64,000 nucleotides of DNA from the NCBI GenBank assembly GCA_903871875.1, contig CAIQIR010000068.1, positions 1 to 64,000 on the forward strand, given 5' to 3'. The translations under genes and the position numbers were made by a program. This DNA comes from an uncultured Schlesneria sp. GTDB taxonomy: Bacteria > Planctomycetota > Planctomycetia > Planctomycetales > Planctomycetaceae. This document shows positions 1-10,374 of the stretch, piece after piece. Under the pieces are notes generated by a model. That model made no database searches. It worked only from the letters and a program-made list of their open reading frames with translations, and had not been told where the DNA came from. Position 1 is the stretch's first letter. Each line of letters opens with the position of its first letter.

Positions 1-82
1 CCGTTTCGATGCTGAAGTCCGGCCATGTGCGGCTCCTATGTCACCGCAACATTGTTACCAAAAAGAGAATTCCAAGTGAAAT

Positions 83-111
83 ATGGCTTGGGCGATTTCG
101 CCGCAAGCCAT
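83..111 (-). terminator. Rho-independent-like terminator of tRNA-Leu
   Basis: An 8-bp outer stem (ATGGCTTG / CAAGCCAT) encloses a second stem (GGCG / CGCC) around an ATTT loop, with one bulged G. It begins 17 nt after the tRNA 3' end on the minus strand. The tract after it on the minus strand is only moderately T-rich, so termination efficiency is uncertain, but placement and stem strength suit a tRNA terminator. Confidence 0.6.
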
Positions 112-127
112 TATCTCACAGGGATTT

Positions 128-210
<83 letters not shown>

Positions 211-244
211 TGGGGTGTCAACCTCTCTCGAGGTGAGGGGCGAC

Positions 245-272
245 AGTATAACGAGCGGAGCTCTGATCGCAA
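245..272 (-). promoter_or_regulatory. Candidate sigma-70 promoter of tRNA-Leu
   Basis: Reading the minus strand, TTGCGA (272-267) and TATACT (250-245) are separated by 16 bp. Transcription would start near 238, about 28 nt ahead of the mature tRNA 5' end. This is a match to the general sigma-70 consensus only; no start site data are available. Confidence 0.4.
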
Positions 273-355
273 GGTTCACTGAAATTCGACCGGCAGGCTG
301 CGGCCGGCTTCATTCTCCGACTTTGAAGGGGCTGTGCGAACCGACTTAGACCGAA

Positions 356-1351
356 TTATCGCTCCTGGGTAACCTTGGCCGCGTTGGTGGTCTGCTTGTT
401 GATGGTCAGCAAGGGTTCCTGCAGGCCGTCGCGGCTGCGGGGCGTGGAGGAATCGGCCACCTCACGAAGCTCGCGATCCAGCGGGACTTCGGCGGGGGTC
501 AGATGAATGGGCTCGCCCAATTTGGCGGTCGTGTCCGGGGACTGGCCGCGAATCGTCGGTTCGTTCCCCGCATTGCGATCTCGTCCGGCGACTTGTGTGC
601 CTTTGGGAGTGCCCTGACTGGGGCTGCCGGCCATCACCCACTGGTCCCAGTCGCGTTCCAGGTTGCTCAGGCTGTGAAATCCGTAGATGTTCTTGAGGGC
701 GGGTTCCCAGTCCTGCTCATAAGCGGTCGCCATCAGTCGGATGTACTCTTGCTTGCCCCGACGCTGAATCAGGAAATCGGCCAGCGAATGCCCTTCGGCG
801 TACAACGTGAGGATGTCTTGTTGGTCCTGGGGATATTGCTTGATGTCGAGCAGCGATTTCAACGGAATCTTGCGAGCCGTTCCCATCACGCGGGAGTGGA
901 TTTGTCGCAACTGATTTCGTTCCGACTCATGCTCGATCAGTGACGCCGCTCCTTCGTCAGCCCAGCGTGGCAGCGGACGGCGAAAATAGCTGGCGAAAAT
1001 CGTATGGTTGATTTCGTGGGGCAGAACCGAGTCGAGGATTCGTTGCTCGCTGCCCTTCACTTCCATTTTCCAGCCGTAGACTTCGCCATTCTGAAAATTG
1101 AAGGTTGTTTTACCGCCAGCGCCCATTGCTCCGACGGTCACGGAGATCGGACAAGGATTCTTCCAATTGAATGGAAGCGGCTTGCCCAGCCATTCAATCG
1201 CCAATTCGCGGCGATAGATTTCGGCCGCCTCACCGACTTGCTGAGCAAGCTCGGCTGTCGGAGCCTGGACCACGAAGTTGGGAGTGCGAAAACCCGCTCC
1301 GATTGACGACAACGCGCCGATCAGGAGAAATCCACGGAAGAAAGCGTCCAT
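356..1351 (-). CDS. Secreted gluzincin-type zinc peptidase (peptidase MA-like)
   Basis: 331 residues. The N terminus has a short hydrophobic segment (FFRGFLLIGALSSIGAG) that resembles a signal peptide, so the protein is probably exported. The zinc motif HEINH sits near residue 113 within LPHEINHTIF, and WADEGAASLIEHE about 20 residues later supplies the downstream glutamate region typical of peptidase MA-like gluzincins. The C-terminal 90 residues (after about 240) are low-complexity, rich in Gly, Arg, Thr and Pro, and probably disordered. Its substrate is unknown. It is transcribed towards the tRNA and divergently from the gene at 1941. The exact family assignment is inference from the metal motif and helix spacing. 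Confidence 0.8.
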   Translation of the reverse strand: MDAFFRGFLLIGALSSIGAGFRTPNFVVQAPTAELAQQVGEAAEIYRRELAIEWLGKPLPFNWKNPCPISVTVGAMGAGGKTTFNFQNGEVYGWKMEVKGSEQRILDSVLPHEINHTIFASYFRRPLPRWADEGAASLIEHESERNQLRQIHSRVMGTARKIPLKSLLDIKQYPQDQQDILTLYAEGHSLADFLIQRRGKQEYIRLMATAYEQDWEPALKNIYGFHSLSNLERDWDQWVMAGSPSQGTPKGTQVAGRDRNAGNEPTIRGQSPDTTAKLGEPIHLTPAEVPLDRELREVADSSTPRSRDGLQEPLLTINKQTTNAAKVTQER

Positions 1352-1940
1352 GCCGGTTCCGAAGTTCTAAGGGGAGGAATGAGGTGGCCGGTGAGATGGC
1401 ATCATGCCAAACAACCGCCATCGGCCAATAGAATAAGCAATAGTCGCACCGAATTCCAATCGGCGGAATCTGCTGGTTAGGAAATGGTGGCGTAACCGTC
1501 TGCTGCAGATGGTGTTGTGGAATATTGAGAATTCCGTAAGGGGGTGGTTCAGGGCATCCTGCTCGCCGGCAATTCGTGCAAGTCTTACAAATTTTAGTCG
1601 TTTTGCACGAGAAATCGTTACCAAGGGGACGACCGGATCGAGACGCACGGCCCCCGGAATCGATTTAACCCGCAATGCCCGAGAGATGCGGAACGGCTGC
1701 AAACGGTGCCTGATTGAACCAACACTCGAGAAGGCGGCAAGAGTCCGGCGAGTTCCGCTCCGCTTCCGGCACGATTCGCCCGATATGTACTTGGTCAAAA
1801 CGTTTCCGTTTCGCGACCACGATTGAGTTCTCGATCAAACGAACCCTCAATTGCACAGGTTGGAAATTCAATTTGCGGGATGGATCTCGCAGACGGCATC
1901 CCCTTGAGATCCAGACGCATTCCAACTGGAGTAAGCCATC
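1352..1940. other. Divergent intergenic region
   Basis: This stretch separates the minus-strand peptidase from the plus-strand small gene. Open frames here lack start signals and family features, so I do not call them. Two inverted repeats are visible: TGGCATCATGCCA at 1397-1409, about 46 bp upstream of the peptidase start, and 8-bp arms TCGTGCAA (1574-1581) and TTGCACGA (1603-1610) separated by 21 bp. Either could be a regulator site; no convincing promoter pair was found. Confidence 0.4.
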
Positions 1941-2426
1941 TTGGCTCATTCGCATCTGCTCGTTCAACAGCTTCTCAAGCAACTCGAACACCATCAGCGT
2001 GAACGGGCACATCGCCAGCGACGTCCCGCCTGGCTAAGCGTGTTCGTGCATCAAGTGGCGGCATTGTTTGAGCCGATGGCGGGAGTCGGTCGAGTGGGCT
2101 CGCAATGCGAGTTCACCGAACAAGGGTGGGAAGCTCGCATGTATCTGGGCGCGACGGAAATCGTCGGCGGTAAAGACGATGGCCACGCTCAACTGGTCGG
2201 CTTTGAACTCGATTTCACGCGACTTACTCAAACCTTCAGTCGACTGGAAGGTTTTTGTTGGAACGTCGGAGCCTCGCCCGAAGGAGGAAATTCGTCGTTC
2301 GTCACGTTGCGTGGCTACGTGGATCAGAATCCTGTTTGCCTGAAAGTCTATTCACGTCCGCCGAAAGAAGCGGGGCCGGCGTTCCGGCAACATGCTGATG
2401 GCTCGGTGGATTCCGTCAGCTTCTAG
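1941..2426 (+). CDS. Small protein of unknown function, TTG start
   Basis: 161 residues, no family recognised. An in-frame stop lies at 1932-1934, so the TTG at 1941 is the first possible start. A GGAG ribosome-binding sequence at 1928-1931 precedes it by 9 nt, and that is the main support for the gene being real. The N terminus is basic and helical (LLVQQLLKQLEHHQRERAH), followed by a compact domain rich in aromatic residues and glycine. There is no signal peptide or membrane segment, so it is probably cytoplasmic. It lies between the divergent peptidase and the convergent sdh operon. Confidence 0.6.
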   Translation: MAHSHLLVQQLLKQLEHHQRERAHRQRRPAWLSVFVHQVAALFEPMAGVGRVGSQCEFTEQGWEARMYLGATEIVGGKDDGHAQLVGFELDFTRLTQTFSRLEGFCWNVGASPEGGNSSFVTLRGYVDQNPVCLKVYSRPPKEAGPAFRQHADGSVDSVSF

Positions 2427-2598
2427 TGCGGGGCGCACCTCCGTGTCGCGTTGAAGCACAGGTTAAGCGTCACGAATTGCGGCACGCGGGACGCGACAAT
2501 GATCGTGGAATCGCTCTAAGGCGTCGCGTTCATCGAACGACTTTCGGCAGTTCTTCCGCCACAGCCTGCACACAGCGGTTGGTGCCATTAGCGAAATA

Positions 2599-2637
2599 CC
2601 CCGCGAACGAAATATCTCGCGAAATGATCGCGCGGGG
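2599..2637 (-). terminator. Candidate terminator of the sdh operon
   Basis: Inverted arms CCCCGCG (2599-2605) and CGCGGGG (2631-2637) lie just downstream of the sdhB stop, with a smaller CGCG/CGCG stem inside. No clear T tract follows on the minus strand, so this is a structural candidate only. Confidence 0.35.
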
Positions 2638-2644
2638 AAGTCGG

Positions 2645-3418
2645 TCATTCGGTCGAGAACAGTGATGCTTTGATGTACTCGCGATTCAGCTGAGCGATGT
2701 TGGTGAGCTTGATCTCTGCGGGGCAAGCGGCTTCGCACTCGCCGGTGTTCGTACAGTTGCCGAACTTTTCGGCGTCCATGGCGGCAACCATTCTCAAGAC
2801 TCGCTTGCTGCGTTCGCCCTGACCTTGCGGCAGGTTGGCGAGATGCGAGACTTTGGCCGAGACAAACAGCATGGCCGATGCATTTTTGCACGACGCCACA
2901 CAGGCTCCGCAACCGATACAGGCGGCCGCACGCATCGCGTCTTGTTGGACATGATGTGGCACGAGTGTCGTGTTGGCATCAGGAGCGTTGCCGGTATTCA
3001 CCGACACATAGCCGCCCGACTGAATGATGCGATCAAAGGCCGAGCGATCGACAACCAGGTCCCGAACGATGGGAAAGGCTTTCGCGTGCCAAGGCTCGAT
3101 AACGATTGTGTCGCCATCGCGGAACCGACGCATATGCAGCTGGCAGGTTGTCGTCGCGGAATCGGGACCGTGGGCCTGGCCATTGATCATGACGCCACAA
3201 GTACCACAGATCCCTTCGCGGCAATCGTGGTCGAAGGCGACCGGTTCTTCGCCCTTGGCAATCAGGTGCTCGTTCAATATGTCCAGCATCTCGAGGAACG
3301 ACATGTCGGGAGAAATGCCGGTCAGCGGGTAGGTCTTCAGTTCGCCCGGTGCCGTCGGTCCGGCCTGTCGCCAGATCTTCAGTGTCAGATTCAGGTTCGC
3401 GGAGGAAGCGTGATTCAT
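2645..3418 (-). CDS. sdhB: Succinate dehydrogenase / fumarate reductase iron-sulfur subunit
   Basis: 257 residues, near the usual length. It carries electrons from the flavoprotein to the membrane cytochrome b. The N-terminal ferredoxin domain holds the [2Fe-2S] ligands in CREGICGTC with a further cysteine in TTTCQLH. The C-terminal domain has [11 protein letters not shown] for [4Fe-4S], and the later cysteines in [13 protein letters not shown] complete the [3Fe-4S] set. It is the last gene of a minus-strand operon, starting 13 nt after sdhA ends. A GAGAAA sequence upstream of the ATG is a weak ribosome-binding site. All ligands expected of the family are present. Confidence 0.97.
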   Translation of the reverse strand: MNHASSANLNLTLKIWRQAGPTAPGELKTYPLTGISPDMSFLEMLDILNEHLIAKGEEPVAFDHDCREGICGTCGVMINGQAHGPDSATTTCQLHMRRFRDGDTIVIEPWHAKAFPIVRDLVVDRSAFDRIIQSGGYVSVNTGNAPDANTTLVPHHVQQDAMRAAACIGCGACVASCKNASAMLFVSAKVSHLANLPQGQGERSKRVLRMVAAMDAEKFGNCTNTGECEAACPAEIKLTNIAQLNREYIKASLFSTE

Positions 3419-3431
3419 GGTTGGTTATTTC

Positions 3432-5363
3432 TCACTTGTAGCTGCGAACGCCAAGCGGGGCGTCGTTAAACGTTAGCGGCTCTTTGTGCAGAATCGACTC
3501 CGCACCGACGCCTTGATGTTCCCAAGCCGAGACGAAACTGAAATTCTCGTCATCGCGCTGGCATTCGCCTTCTTCGGTCTGATGTTCTTCACGGAAGTGA
3601 CCACCACAGGATTCGTCGCGGTGCAATGCGTCGCGAGCGAGCAATTCCGAGAATTCGAGGAAATCGGCGACGCGGCCGGCATGTTCCAGGTTTTGATTCA
3701 GCGTTTCTCCGCTGCCGACCACTTTCAGGTCGTGCCAGAATTGGTCGCGCAGCTTTTGAATCGCATCGATGGCGAACAATAGGCCCTTTTCGGTTCGTGC
3801 CATCCCAACATATTCCCACATGATCTTGCCTAGGGCACGATGGAAATGTTCGGTGCTTTTCGTGCCGTTCACCTTCAACAGTGACTGCACTCGCGATTTG
3901 GCGGCGTCCAGTGCGGCATGGAATTCGGGTCGATCGGTCGAAATGGGTGTCACTTTGCGAGTCGCAATGTGATCGCCGACGGTATAAGGAATGACGAAGT
4001 AGCCGTCTGCCAGGCCTTGCATCAGGGCACTGGCACCCAGACGATTGGCACCGTGATCCGAGAAATTGGCCTCGCCCAGCACGTACAGGCCGGGCAGGTT
4101 GCTTTGCAGATTGTAATCGACCCACAGGCCGCCCATCGTGTAATGCACGGCGGGATAAATCCGCATCGGAACCTTGTACGGATTTTCGTTCGTGATCCGT
4201 TCGTACATGTGGAACAGGTTGCCATACTTTTCTCGAATGACGTTTTCGCCGTAGTGCTGGATGGCTTTCGAGAAGTCGAGATAAACCGACATACCCGTCG
4301 CGCCTACTCCATATCCGGCGTCACAGCGTTCTTTGGCCGCTCGGGACGAGACGTCACGTGGTGCCAGATTGCCGTACGACGGATAGCGGCGTTCGAGATA
4401 GTAGTCTCGATCGGCTTCGGGAATCTGGTCGGGCGAACGTGTTTCGCCTTTGTTTTTCGGGACCCAGACGCGACCGTCGTTGCGAAGACTTTCGCTCATC
4501 AAGGTCAGCTTCGATTGATGATCACCGCTGACGGGGATGCAGGTCGGATGAATCTGGGTGTAACACGGGTTGGCGAAGTAAGCACCCCGCTTGTGACAGC
4601 GCCAGGCCGCCGTCACGTTGCAGGCCTTGGCCATGGTCGACAGGTAGTAGGCGTTGCCGTACCCGCCGGTACAGAGTACCACGGCGTCGCCGGCAAACGT
4701 TTCGAATTTGCCGGTGACCAGATCTCGCGTCACGATTCCGCGGGCGATGCCGTCAACCACCACGACATCGAGCATCTCGTGCCGGGTAAAGACCTTGATC
4801 CCACCGGCGTCGACCTGCCGCATCATCGCCTGATAGGCACCCAGCAACAATTGCTGACCGGTTTGACCGCCACAGTAAAACGTCCGTGAAACCTGGGCAC
4901 CACCGAACGATCGATTGGTCAGCGTTCCGCCGTATTCGCGGGCGAATGGCACACCTTGAGCTACGCATTGATCGATGATCGATGTGCTGACCGAGGCCAA
5001 TCGATAGACGTTGGACTCGCGCGCCCGCCATTCACCGCCTTTGACCGTGTCATAAAACAGACGCCAGACCGAATCACCGTCGTTCTGATAATTCTTCGCG
5101 GCGTTGATACCACCCTGAGCGGCAATGCTATGAGCGCGTCGAGGAGTGTCCTGCAGGCAGAAGGACAGAACGTTGTAGCCCAATTCCGCGAGCGACGCTG
5201 CGGCCGAGCCCCCTGCCAGGCCGGTTCCGACGACAATGATGGTGTATTTGCGTTTGTTGTTTGGCGCAACCAGTTTCAGATCGCGTTTCCGTTGATCCCA
5301 CCGGTTGGCAATTGGACCCGTAGGACAATGTCCGTCCAGAAGGGTCTCAGCGACAGTCACCAT
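3432..5363 (-). CDS. sdhA: Succinate dehydrogenase / fumarate reductase flavoprotein subunit
   Basis: 643 residues. It oxidises succinate to fumarate (or the reverse) with covalently bound FAD. The dinucleotide motif [10 protein letters not shown] is near residue 46, the FAD-linking histidine lies in [11 protein letters not shown] near residue 78, and active-site segments HPTCIP, HYTMGG and NRLGASAL are present. The C terminus ends with an acidic, histidine-containing tail typical of the class. I chose the ATG at 5363 because GAGAGG sits about 7 nt ahead of it; the ATG at 5369 directly abuts that sequence and would add two residues. It lies between sdhC and sdhB, in the order seen for type B complexes. 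Confidence 0.97.
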   Translation of the reverse strand: MVTVAETLLDGHCPTGPIANRWDQRKRDLKLVAPNNKRKYTIIVVGTGLAGGSAAASLAELGYNVLSFCLQDTPRRAHSIAAQGGINAAKNYQNDGDSVWRLFYDTVKGGEWRARESNVYRLASVSTSIIDQCVAQGVPFAREYGGTLTNRSFGGAQVSRTFYCGGQTGQQLLLGAYQAMMRQVDAGGIKVFTRHEMLDVVVVDGIARGIVTRDLVTGKFETFAGDAVVLCTGGYGNAYYLSTMAKACNVTAAWRCHKRGAYFANPCYTQIHPTCIPVSGDHQSKLTLMSESLRNDGRVWVPKNKGETRSPDQIPEADRDYYLERRYPSYGNLAPRDVSSRAAKERCDAGYGVGATGMSVYLDFSKAIQHYGENVIREKYGNLFHMYERITNENPYKVPMRIYPAVHYTMGGLWVDYNLQSNLPGLYVLGEANFSDHGANRLGASALMQGLADGYFVIPYTVGDHIATRKVTPISTDRPEFHAALDAAKSRVQSLLKVNGTKSTEHFHRALGKIMWEYVGMARTEKGLLFAIDAIQKLRDQFWHDLKVVGSGETLNQNLEHAGRVADFLEFSELLARDALHRDESCGGHFREEHQTEEGECQRDDENFSFVSAWEHQGVGAESILHKEPLTFNDAPLGVRSYK

Positions 5364-5447
5364 GATCATTCCTCTCGCGGTCTGCTATAAGACAATTATG
5401 AAAGCCGGTTTTCCCGTCGGTTTGGCAAAGCGTCGTCTGTCAGCGAA

Positions 5448-6176
5448 TTACCGCTTCAGGCCAGGCACAATGACGACGATGCTGGCGAAACCGACAGCGA
5501 TCACGACCGCAAAAATCTTTCCGATCAACTTGATCAGCGGCATGTACTTGGGGTGGTTCAGGCCGATCGATTGAAATGCGCTGGCAAAGCCGTGCGAAAG
5601 ATGAGCACCCAGGACCACGACTCCGATGAAATACACCAGTCGGCTGATCGGATTGTTCAGCACGGCCACCGTGTTCTTGAACGGTGCTTCGGGATCTGAC
5701 TCGGCCAGATATTTGACGTCCCCTCGCAGGCCGAATCGCAGATCGATCAGGTGCAGAATCACGAACGCCAGCACCACCGCGCCCGACGCGAACATCCACG
5801 AGTTCGCACCGATAATCCGGCCGGGAACCTTGGTTTGCTTCATGACGTATTGGCCGGTGCGAGCCTGGTTATTTCCGATCGACGTGGCCACGGCCAGATA
5901 AACGTGTGCCACAAACAACAGCAGCAAGCCGGCTTCGGCCACTGCCAGCAGTTCCCATTGGGCATGCAGGGCGTGCGCGTATTCGTTGAACGGCTTGGCT
6001 CCAGCGAACAGCAACAAGTTGCCGGCCAAATGCGCCACCAGGAATCCACAGAGCAAGAGGCCTGTGACTCCCATCACGAATTTTTGTCCGATCGACGACG
6101 ACAACAGCCGAAAAAACCAGCGTAATCCCACTTGATCAATCAACCCAGCCTGAGACTGGGTGGTCGAGTCAGTCAC
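5448..6176 (-). CDS. sdhC: Succinate dehydrogenase cytochrome b subunit, type B (five helices)
   Basis: 242 residues with five hydrophobic segments. Histidines fall in the first four: FLVAHLAGN, LFVAHVYL, FVILHLIDL and GAHLSHG, as in single-polypeptide cytochrome b558 anchors that bind two haems. It anchors SdhAB in the membrane and passes electrons to or from quinone. I prefer the GTG at 6176, which has GGGAG 7 nt upstream; a GTG at 6200 would add eight residues without a ribosome-binding site. It is the first gene of the operon. Confidence 0.93.
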   Translation of the reverse strand: MTDSTTQSQAGLIDQVGLRWFFRLLSSSIGQKFVMGVTGLLLCGFLVAHLAGNLLLFAGAKPFNEYAHALHAQWELLAVAEAGLLLLFVAHVYLAVATSIGNNQARTGQYVMKQTKVPGRIIGANSWMFASGAVVLAFVILHLIDLRFGLRGDVKYLAESDPEAPFKNTVAVLNNPISRLVYFIGVVVLGAHLSHGFASAFQSIGLNHPKYMPLIKLIGKIFAVVIAVGFASIVVIVPGLKR

Positions 6177-6499
6177 GTTGTCACTCCCTGCGGCGTTCAC
6201 CGCGATCAGTCATTCGCCAGGCCATACGGCTTGCAGGCATCGCACGATGCGTGATAAGCCGAATTACGTTTTCAACAGTTCGGGGCGGCCCTGCGCCACT
6301 TCTTCTTCAAAACGACCAGCGAATTATAGGAGCCTGGATGACAACTGCAATTCACGCCCGAATGAATGCGATAATCGTGGGAAACCACGCCACATCAGCC
6401 CGGTTTACGCGGTGTGGACGGAAAAGTCACCGTGCGGAATTCGTGCTGATTTGCCGATCCGGGTGGAATTTGGCAAGGCCGTTCGGCGGCGGCCGACTT
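6177..6499. other. Intergenic region between sdhC and the ABC permease
   Basis: The sdh promoter must lie here or further upstream on the minus strand, but I found no convincing sigma-70 pair. A small hairpin CGTGG-GAAA-CCACG (6376-6389) is visible about 110 nt past the permease stop, possibly part of its 3' end. Nothing else stands out. Confidence 0.35.
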
Positions 6500-9400
6500 T
6501 CACGTGGCGGTTCTGCCGGCTTGAAGTAACCGCAGGGGCTCGGTTCTGCCGGTTTGAATTGCGGGCCACAAGGCGGCGGTCAGACAAAGCCCTAATGTGA
6601 TCGAGAACCCGATGCCAATCGTCATCCAGGGGACGATCAAGGGAGTGATTTGGCCGCCGCGAACATTCACATAGCGCGTCACGCCCGTGCCGCAATACCC
6701 GGCCATGACGCCGAACCCGAAACTCAACAGACACGCGGCCGCTCCAACCAGCAGTGCTTCGCAAAGAATCAGGCGGAACAAGCCAAATCGAGTCAATCCC
6801 ACGGCGCGCATCACGCCCAGATCCCACCGGCGAGCGCGGACGGATGCGGCAATCGTATTCACGATGCCGAGTGATGTGACGAGTATTGTGACCAAGGGCA
6901 ATCGGCTTAATAACCAGATGATGCCATCCGCTCGCTCGCGAATCGTCGCCCGCACCGCTTCGCGAGACCGAAGGTTGACGGTTGTACGTGATTCCGCGCG
7001 ACGATCGGGATCACGGCGATTTGGGCGAGTCAAATCGCTACCGGACATCTTTCCATGACCGCGACGAACAAAACGCGGATTGAAGCTGCGTTCGGCAATT
7101 GCCTGCAGCGATTGCTTGATATCGTCATCCTGGACTGTTCCGTCTGTGTTGAGCCAAAAGGCATTGATTCGATCGAGATGGAAATCATTCCGCACTCCCT
7201 CCAGCGAAGTGAACATCAAACCGGCCGAGCGCCCACCGCCGCTATTTCGCAGCCCCACTTTGCTCATCCAATGCCAACCCGTCATCGAGACGACTCCGGC
7301 AATCTCGTATTCCACGACGGCCCCGGCGGGATCTAGCGGCAAGACTCCGAATTTCTGGCCGATCGTCAGCCCGGTTTCTCGTTCGAAATGATCGGGGACG
7401 AGACAGAATCGCCCCTGCTTCAGCTTGGTCAGGGCTTCATCGCGATTTCCTCGAATGAATTTGAAGTCGAACACGGGGCGCGGGCCGCCCAATCCCAAAT
7501 CAGGATCGATCCCGACGAGCACGCAATTGTCCTGGCGTGACGATGTGGCACGAACGCTGGCCCCTGTGACGTCGGTGGCAAATTTCACCTGCTCGGCAAT
7601 GCACGGTAACGAACGCTCGGGAATGATGCCCGGCAGATGGCGAACGGCGTCGACTTCGGAATCAGGAAGTCCGGCTGGTGAAATGACGGCAACCATCTCG
7701 GGCACCCAGTTCCCAGGCATATAGGGCCCCAGCATCGAGTAGCCCCAGGTTTGCATTGCGACAAACAATCCCAACCCCAACGTCAATGAGGTGGTTGCTC
7801 CCAGTGTCCGCCAGATATTGGTCGTCAATTGTGTCGCCAGCAGCTTGGAGTTGACTTGTAACAGTCGCGCGACGACGGGGGCAAACAGTTTTTCGGTAAT
7901 GAGAATTGTCGCAGGTGCCAACAAGATAAATCCAATTCCCATCGAAGTGCAGCCGAAGGCCGCCGAGGCCAGGTAACGAGACTGATCGGGCATCGGTACG
8001 AAAAAGACCAGCAAGGGATTCACAGCCACCAGGATCAATCCCGTGAATGTCGTGCGCCACGGAATGCCGACCAGAGGCGGTGTGGCCGCAGATGACATTC
8101 CTTCCAGCGGCCGGATGCGCATAACCTTCCAGGCGGGGATCACGGCCGCCGCAATCGCTCCTCCCAGCGAACAGAGCGCCGACATGAGGACACAGGTCGT
8201 CCCCAGTGAGGAGCCGACTGGAAACAGATCCGGCCGCGATCTCGCGACCAGCGTCAGTAATCCCCAGCCGGCAAGCAGTCCGCCGACCCATCCCATCAGG
8301 CCAAGCGCCACGCTTTCCAGCATGATGGTCGCAGCCACCTGCGCTTTGGTGAAGGCGATCGCCCGTAGCATGGCGAACTGCCTTATCCGTTCGTCCACAC
8401 CCATACTGAGCGTCGAAAAAATAATAAATAAGGCGGCCAGCAGCGAGATACCGGTCGCCGAATAGGCTTGAGCCCGAACCGTTTCGAAAATCGTGCTCTG
8501 ATCCAGTTCGGCCTCCACTTCCTTCATCGACTGCAAGACCGCGGACGGTGCCGCCTGAGCCAGTCGCTCGGCCCAGCTTTTTTGGAACTCGTCGATTGTG
8601 AAACCCTTCTTCAGAATCACGCCCGCGAAATCAAACTGGCCGACGGTGCCCGACATTTTTTCGGCGAGCGATCGTGGAACATACAGCGCCGTTCCGGCGG
8701 GACCTCTAGTCAGCGGCGGACCACGCATCGCCGGCAGGCCGATGATTGGCGGAGTCGAGGGCAGCGGCTTGCGCTGTTCGACAATGCCGACGATCTTGAG
8801 TGTTTCAGCCGCTTTGGCGGTCATGACAGTGACGATCACTTCGTCACCGACCGCGACCTTCAACTGTTCGGCTAGTTCGCTGCTGATGGCCGCGTGCAGC
8901 AGATCCGGTGTCTGCGGGTTGATCCAGCTTCCCTCGATCAGCCGGTACGGGGCCTCTTCGGCATTCGTTCCGACCAGCATTGGACTACGACCGCCCCAAG
9001 ACCCAGGTGGTCCCTGGCCATGACCGTTGCCCGATTGACTGCCTTGAGCCAGATTGCCGGAGACCGATTGATTTTGCCTCGCATCCTGTGGCCTTTGTGA
9101 GGACGCTGGTGATCCACTGCCACTGCCAGTTGTCCCCTCCTGCTCGTCGGCTGCGCCTTTCTTCGTGAGACTGGCTCGACCTTGAAAAATCGGGTCGATG
9201 ATGGCTACCGCGGGGTCGTCCTTCATCGCGGTGATAAGTTCTGGTGATAGTCGCGGCGGGGAATTGCCAAACGCCTCATTGGATCCCGCAGCCGGATTTG
9301 ACGTTGCCGGTAAGACAATGAATTCGTACCGCCCGAGGTAGTTGTCAGCAAACTCGTCAAACTTCAGAACCAGCGAGTCGTAACTGCTGACGACCCAGAC

Positions 9401-9514
9401 CACGATGCAAGCGGCAGCCACCGTCGACGCCAGCGTCAACAGCATGCGAGTCGGATGGAAACGCATGTGGGCCCAGACGAGTTTCAGAACCAGCCGGAAA
9501 TCGGTGACGTTCAT
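6500..9514 (-). CDS. Large ABC transporter permease, FtsX/MacB-like (duplicated)
   Basis: 1004 residues. One hydrophobic segment near the N terminus is followed by a periplasmic domain, then a block of three to four membrane segments (about 360-470). A second periplasmic domain follows, and a final FtsX block with the motif LGVMRAVGLTRFGLF. The first block has the equivalent FAMLRAIAFTKAQV. Two FtsX modules in one chain give the architecture of lipoprotein-release or MacB-like permeases of the DUF214/FtsX type. A low-complexity insert rich in Gly, Ser, Gln and Pro lies at about 125-185. The ATG at 9514 follows the ATPase stop by 15 nt; an upstream TTG would add two residues. It pairs with the ATPase at 9530. 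The substrate is unknown. Confidence 0.9.
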   Translation of the reverse strand: MNVTDFRLVLKLVWAHMRFHPTRMLLTLASTVAAACIVVWVVSSYDSLVLKFDEFADNYLGRYEFIVLPATSNPAAGSNEAFGNSPPRLSPELITAMKDDPAVAIIDPIFQGRASLTKKGAADEQEGTTGSGSGSPASSQRPQDARQNQSVSGNLAQGSQSGNGHGQGPPGSWGGRSPMLVGTNAEEAPYRLIEGSWINPQTPDLLHAAISSELAEQLKVAVGDEVIVTVMTAKAAETLKIVGIVEQRKPLPSTPPIIGLPAMRGPPLTRGPAGTALYVPRSLAEKMSGTVGQFDFAGVILKKGFTIDEFQKSWAERLAQAAPSAVLQSMKEVEAELDQSTIFETVRAQAYSATGISLLAALFIIFSTLSMGVDERIRQFAMLRAIAFTKAQVAATIMLESVALGLMGWVGGLLAGWGLLTLVARSRPDLFPVGSSLGTTCVLMSALCSLGGAIAAAVIPAWKVMRIRPLEGMSSAATPPLVGIPWRTTFTGLILVAVNPLLVFFVPMPDQSRYLASAAFGCTSMGIGFILLAPATILITEKLFAPVVARLLQVNSKLLATQLTTNIWRTLGATTSLTLGLGLFVAMQTWGYSMLGPYMPGNWVPEMVAVISPAGLPDSEVDAVRHLPGIIPERSLPCIAEQVKFATDVTGASVRATSSRQDNCVLVGIDPDLGLGGPRPVFDFKFIRGNRDEALTKLKQGRFCLVPDHFERETGLTIGQKFGVLPLDPAGAVVEYEIAGVVSMTGWHWMSKVGLRNSGGGRSAGLMFTSLEGVRNDFHLDRINAFWLNTDGTVQDDDIKQSLQAIAERSFNPRFVRRGHGKMSGSDLTRPNRRDPDRRAESRTTVNLRSREAVRATIRERADGIIWLLSRLPLVTILVTSLGIVNTIAASVRARRWDLGVMRAVGLTRFGLFRLILCEALLVGAAACLLSFGFGVMAGYCGTGVTRYVNVRGGQITPLIVPWMTIGIGFSITLGLCLTAALWPAIQTGRTEPLRLLQAGRTAT

Positions 9515-9529
9515 TAACAAAACCTGATC

Positions 9530-10330
9530 TCAGGAGGCGGAAGGAACATTCACAATGTCGTGATAATGAGCCGCAAGTTCGTGCAGATTGCAAAATTGGG
9601 CCGTGGGAAATTGAGTCAGGATCTGCCCATCTTTCATCACGACAATTCGCTTGGCCCAGCGCGCCACTGCCGGTTCATGAGTCACCACCACGATCGTGCG
9701 TTGCTGTTCTTCGCACAGTTCCTGCAGCAGCCGGCAAATGTTCTGACCGTTGATCGAGTCCAGGCTACCAGTGGGTTCGTCAGCGAGAATCACTGCTGGA
9801 TTCGTGATCAGGGCCCGTGCGATCGCTACGCGCTGCTGCTCGCCTCCACTGAGTGCATCGGGCCGATGGTGCCGACGGGAACCCAGTCCCAACCGATCAA
9901 TTAGGGGCTGCATTCGGGCTTCGATCCTTGCGGACTGTCCGTCAGCCAGGAGTGGCAGGGCGATATTCTCTTCCGCAGTCAGTGACGGAATGAGATTGAA
10001 GGCTTGAAACACGAGGCCGATTTTCCGCCGCCGGAAGCGCGTGATCTGCCCGTCAGACATGGCTGACAATTCCGTTCCATCGATCAGGACACGGCCTCCA
10101 TCGGGACGCGTCAATCCTGCGGCGACATGCAGCAACGTGCTTTTCCCCGATCCACTGGCCCCCATGATGGCCACGAATTCGCCAGATTCAACGGAAAACG
10201 AGACGCTTCGCAGCGCCTCAACCGTCGAACTTCCCTGCTGAAATCGTTTGGATGCGGCATCAACCAGCACAGGAAACGTTGTCCCGCTGACAGGGGGTGG
10301 TGCAGAGTCGGTCAGAATCGAGGTGGGCAT
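9530..10330 (-). CDS. ABC transporter ATP-binding protein, LolD/MacB type
   Basis: 266 residues. It energises the adjacent FtsX-type permease. The Walker A motif GASGSGKST is near residue 57, the Q-loop is in [10 protein letters not shown], the signature [15 protein letters not shown] is near 160, and Walker B reads VILADEPTG. The switch histidine is in VVVTHEP. The sequence before about residue 20 is a short extension. An AGGAG lies 11 nt before the ATG. It sits between the lipoprotein gene and the permease, in the same direction. Confidence 0.95.
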   Translation of the reverse strand: MPTSILTDSAPPPVSGTTFPVLVDAASKRFQQGSSTVEALRSVSFSVESGEFVAIMGASGSGKSTLLHVAAGLTRPDGGRVLIDGTELSAMSDGQITRFRRRKIGLVFQAFNLIPSLTAEENIALPLLADGQSARIEARMQPLIDRLGLGSRRHHRPDALSGGEQQRVAIARALITNPAVILADEPTGSLDSINGQNICRLLQELCEEQQRTIVVVTHEPAVARWAKRIVVMKDGQILTQFPTAQFCNLHELAAHYHDIVNVPSAS

Positions 10331-10374
10331 GTTGGCAATAACTCCTGTAAATCAGCGTGCGAGCCAGCTGGGAG

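Noticed and set aside
83-111. Hairpin considered as a CRISPR or attachment-site repeat
   Set aside because: It is a single copy directly downstream of a tRNA and fits a terminator; no integrase or duplicated tRNA 3' end is seen.
1509-1826. Open frames on both strands in the 1352-1940 gap
   Set aside because: No start signal, no family match and conflicting frames on both strands.
3918-4889. A 323-codon plus-strand frame lying opposite sdhA
   Set aside because: It overlaps the conserved sdhA coding sequence entirely and its product resembles no family; it is a GC-driven shadow frame.
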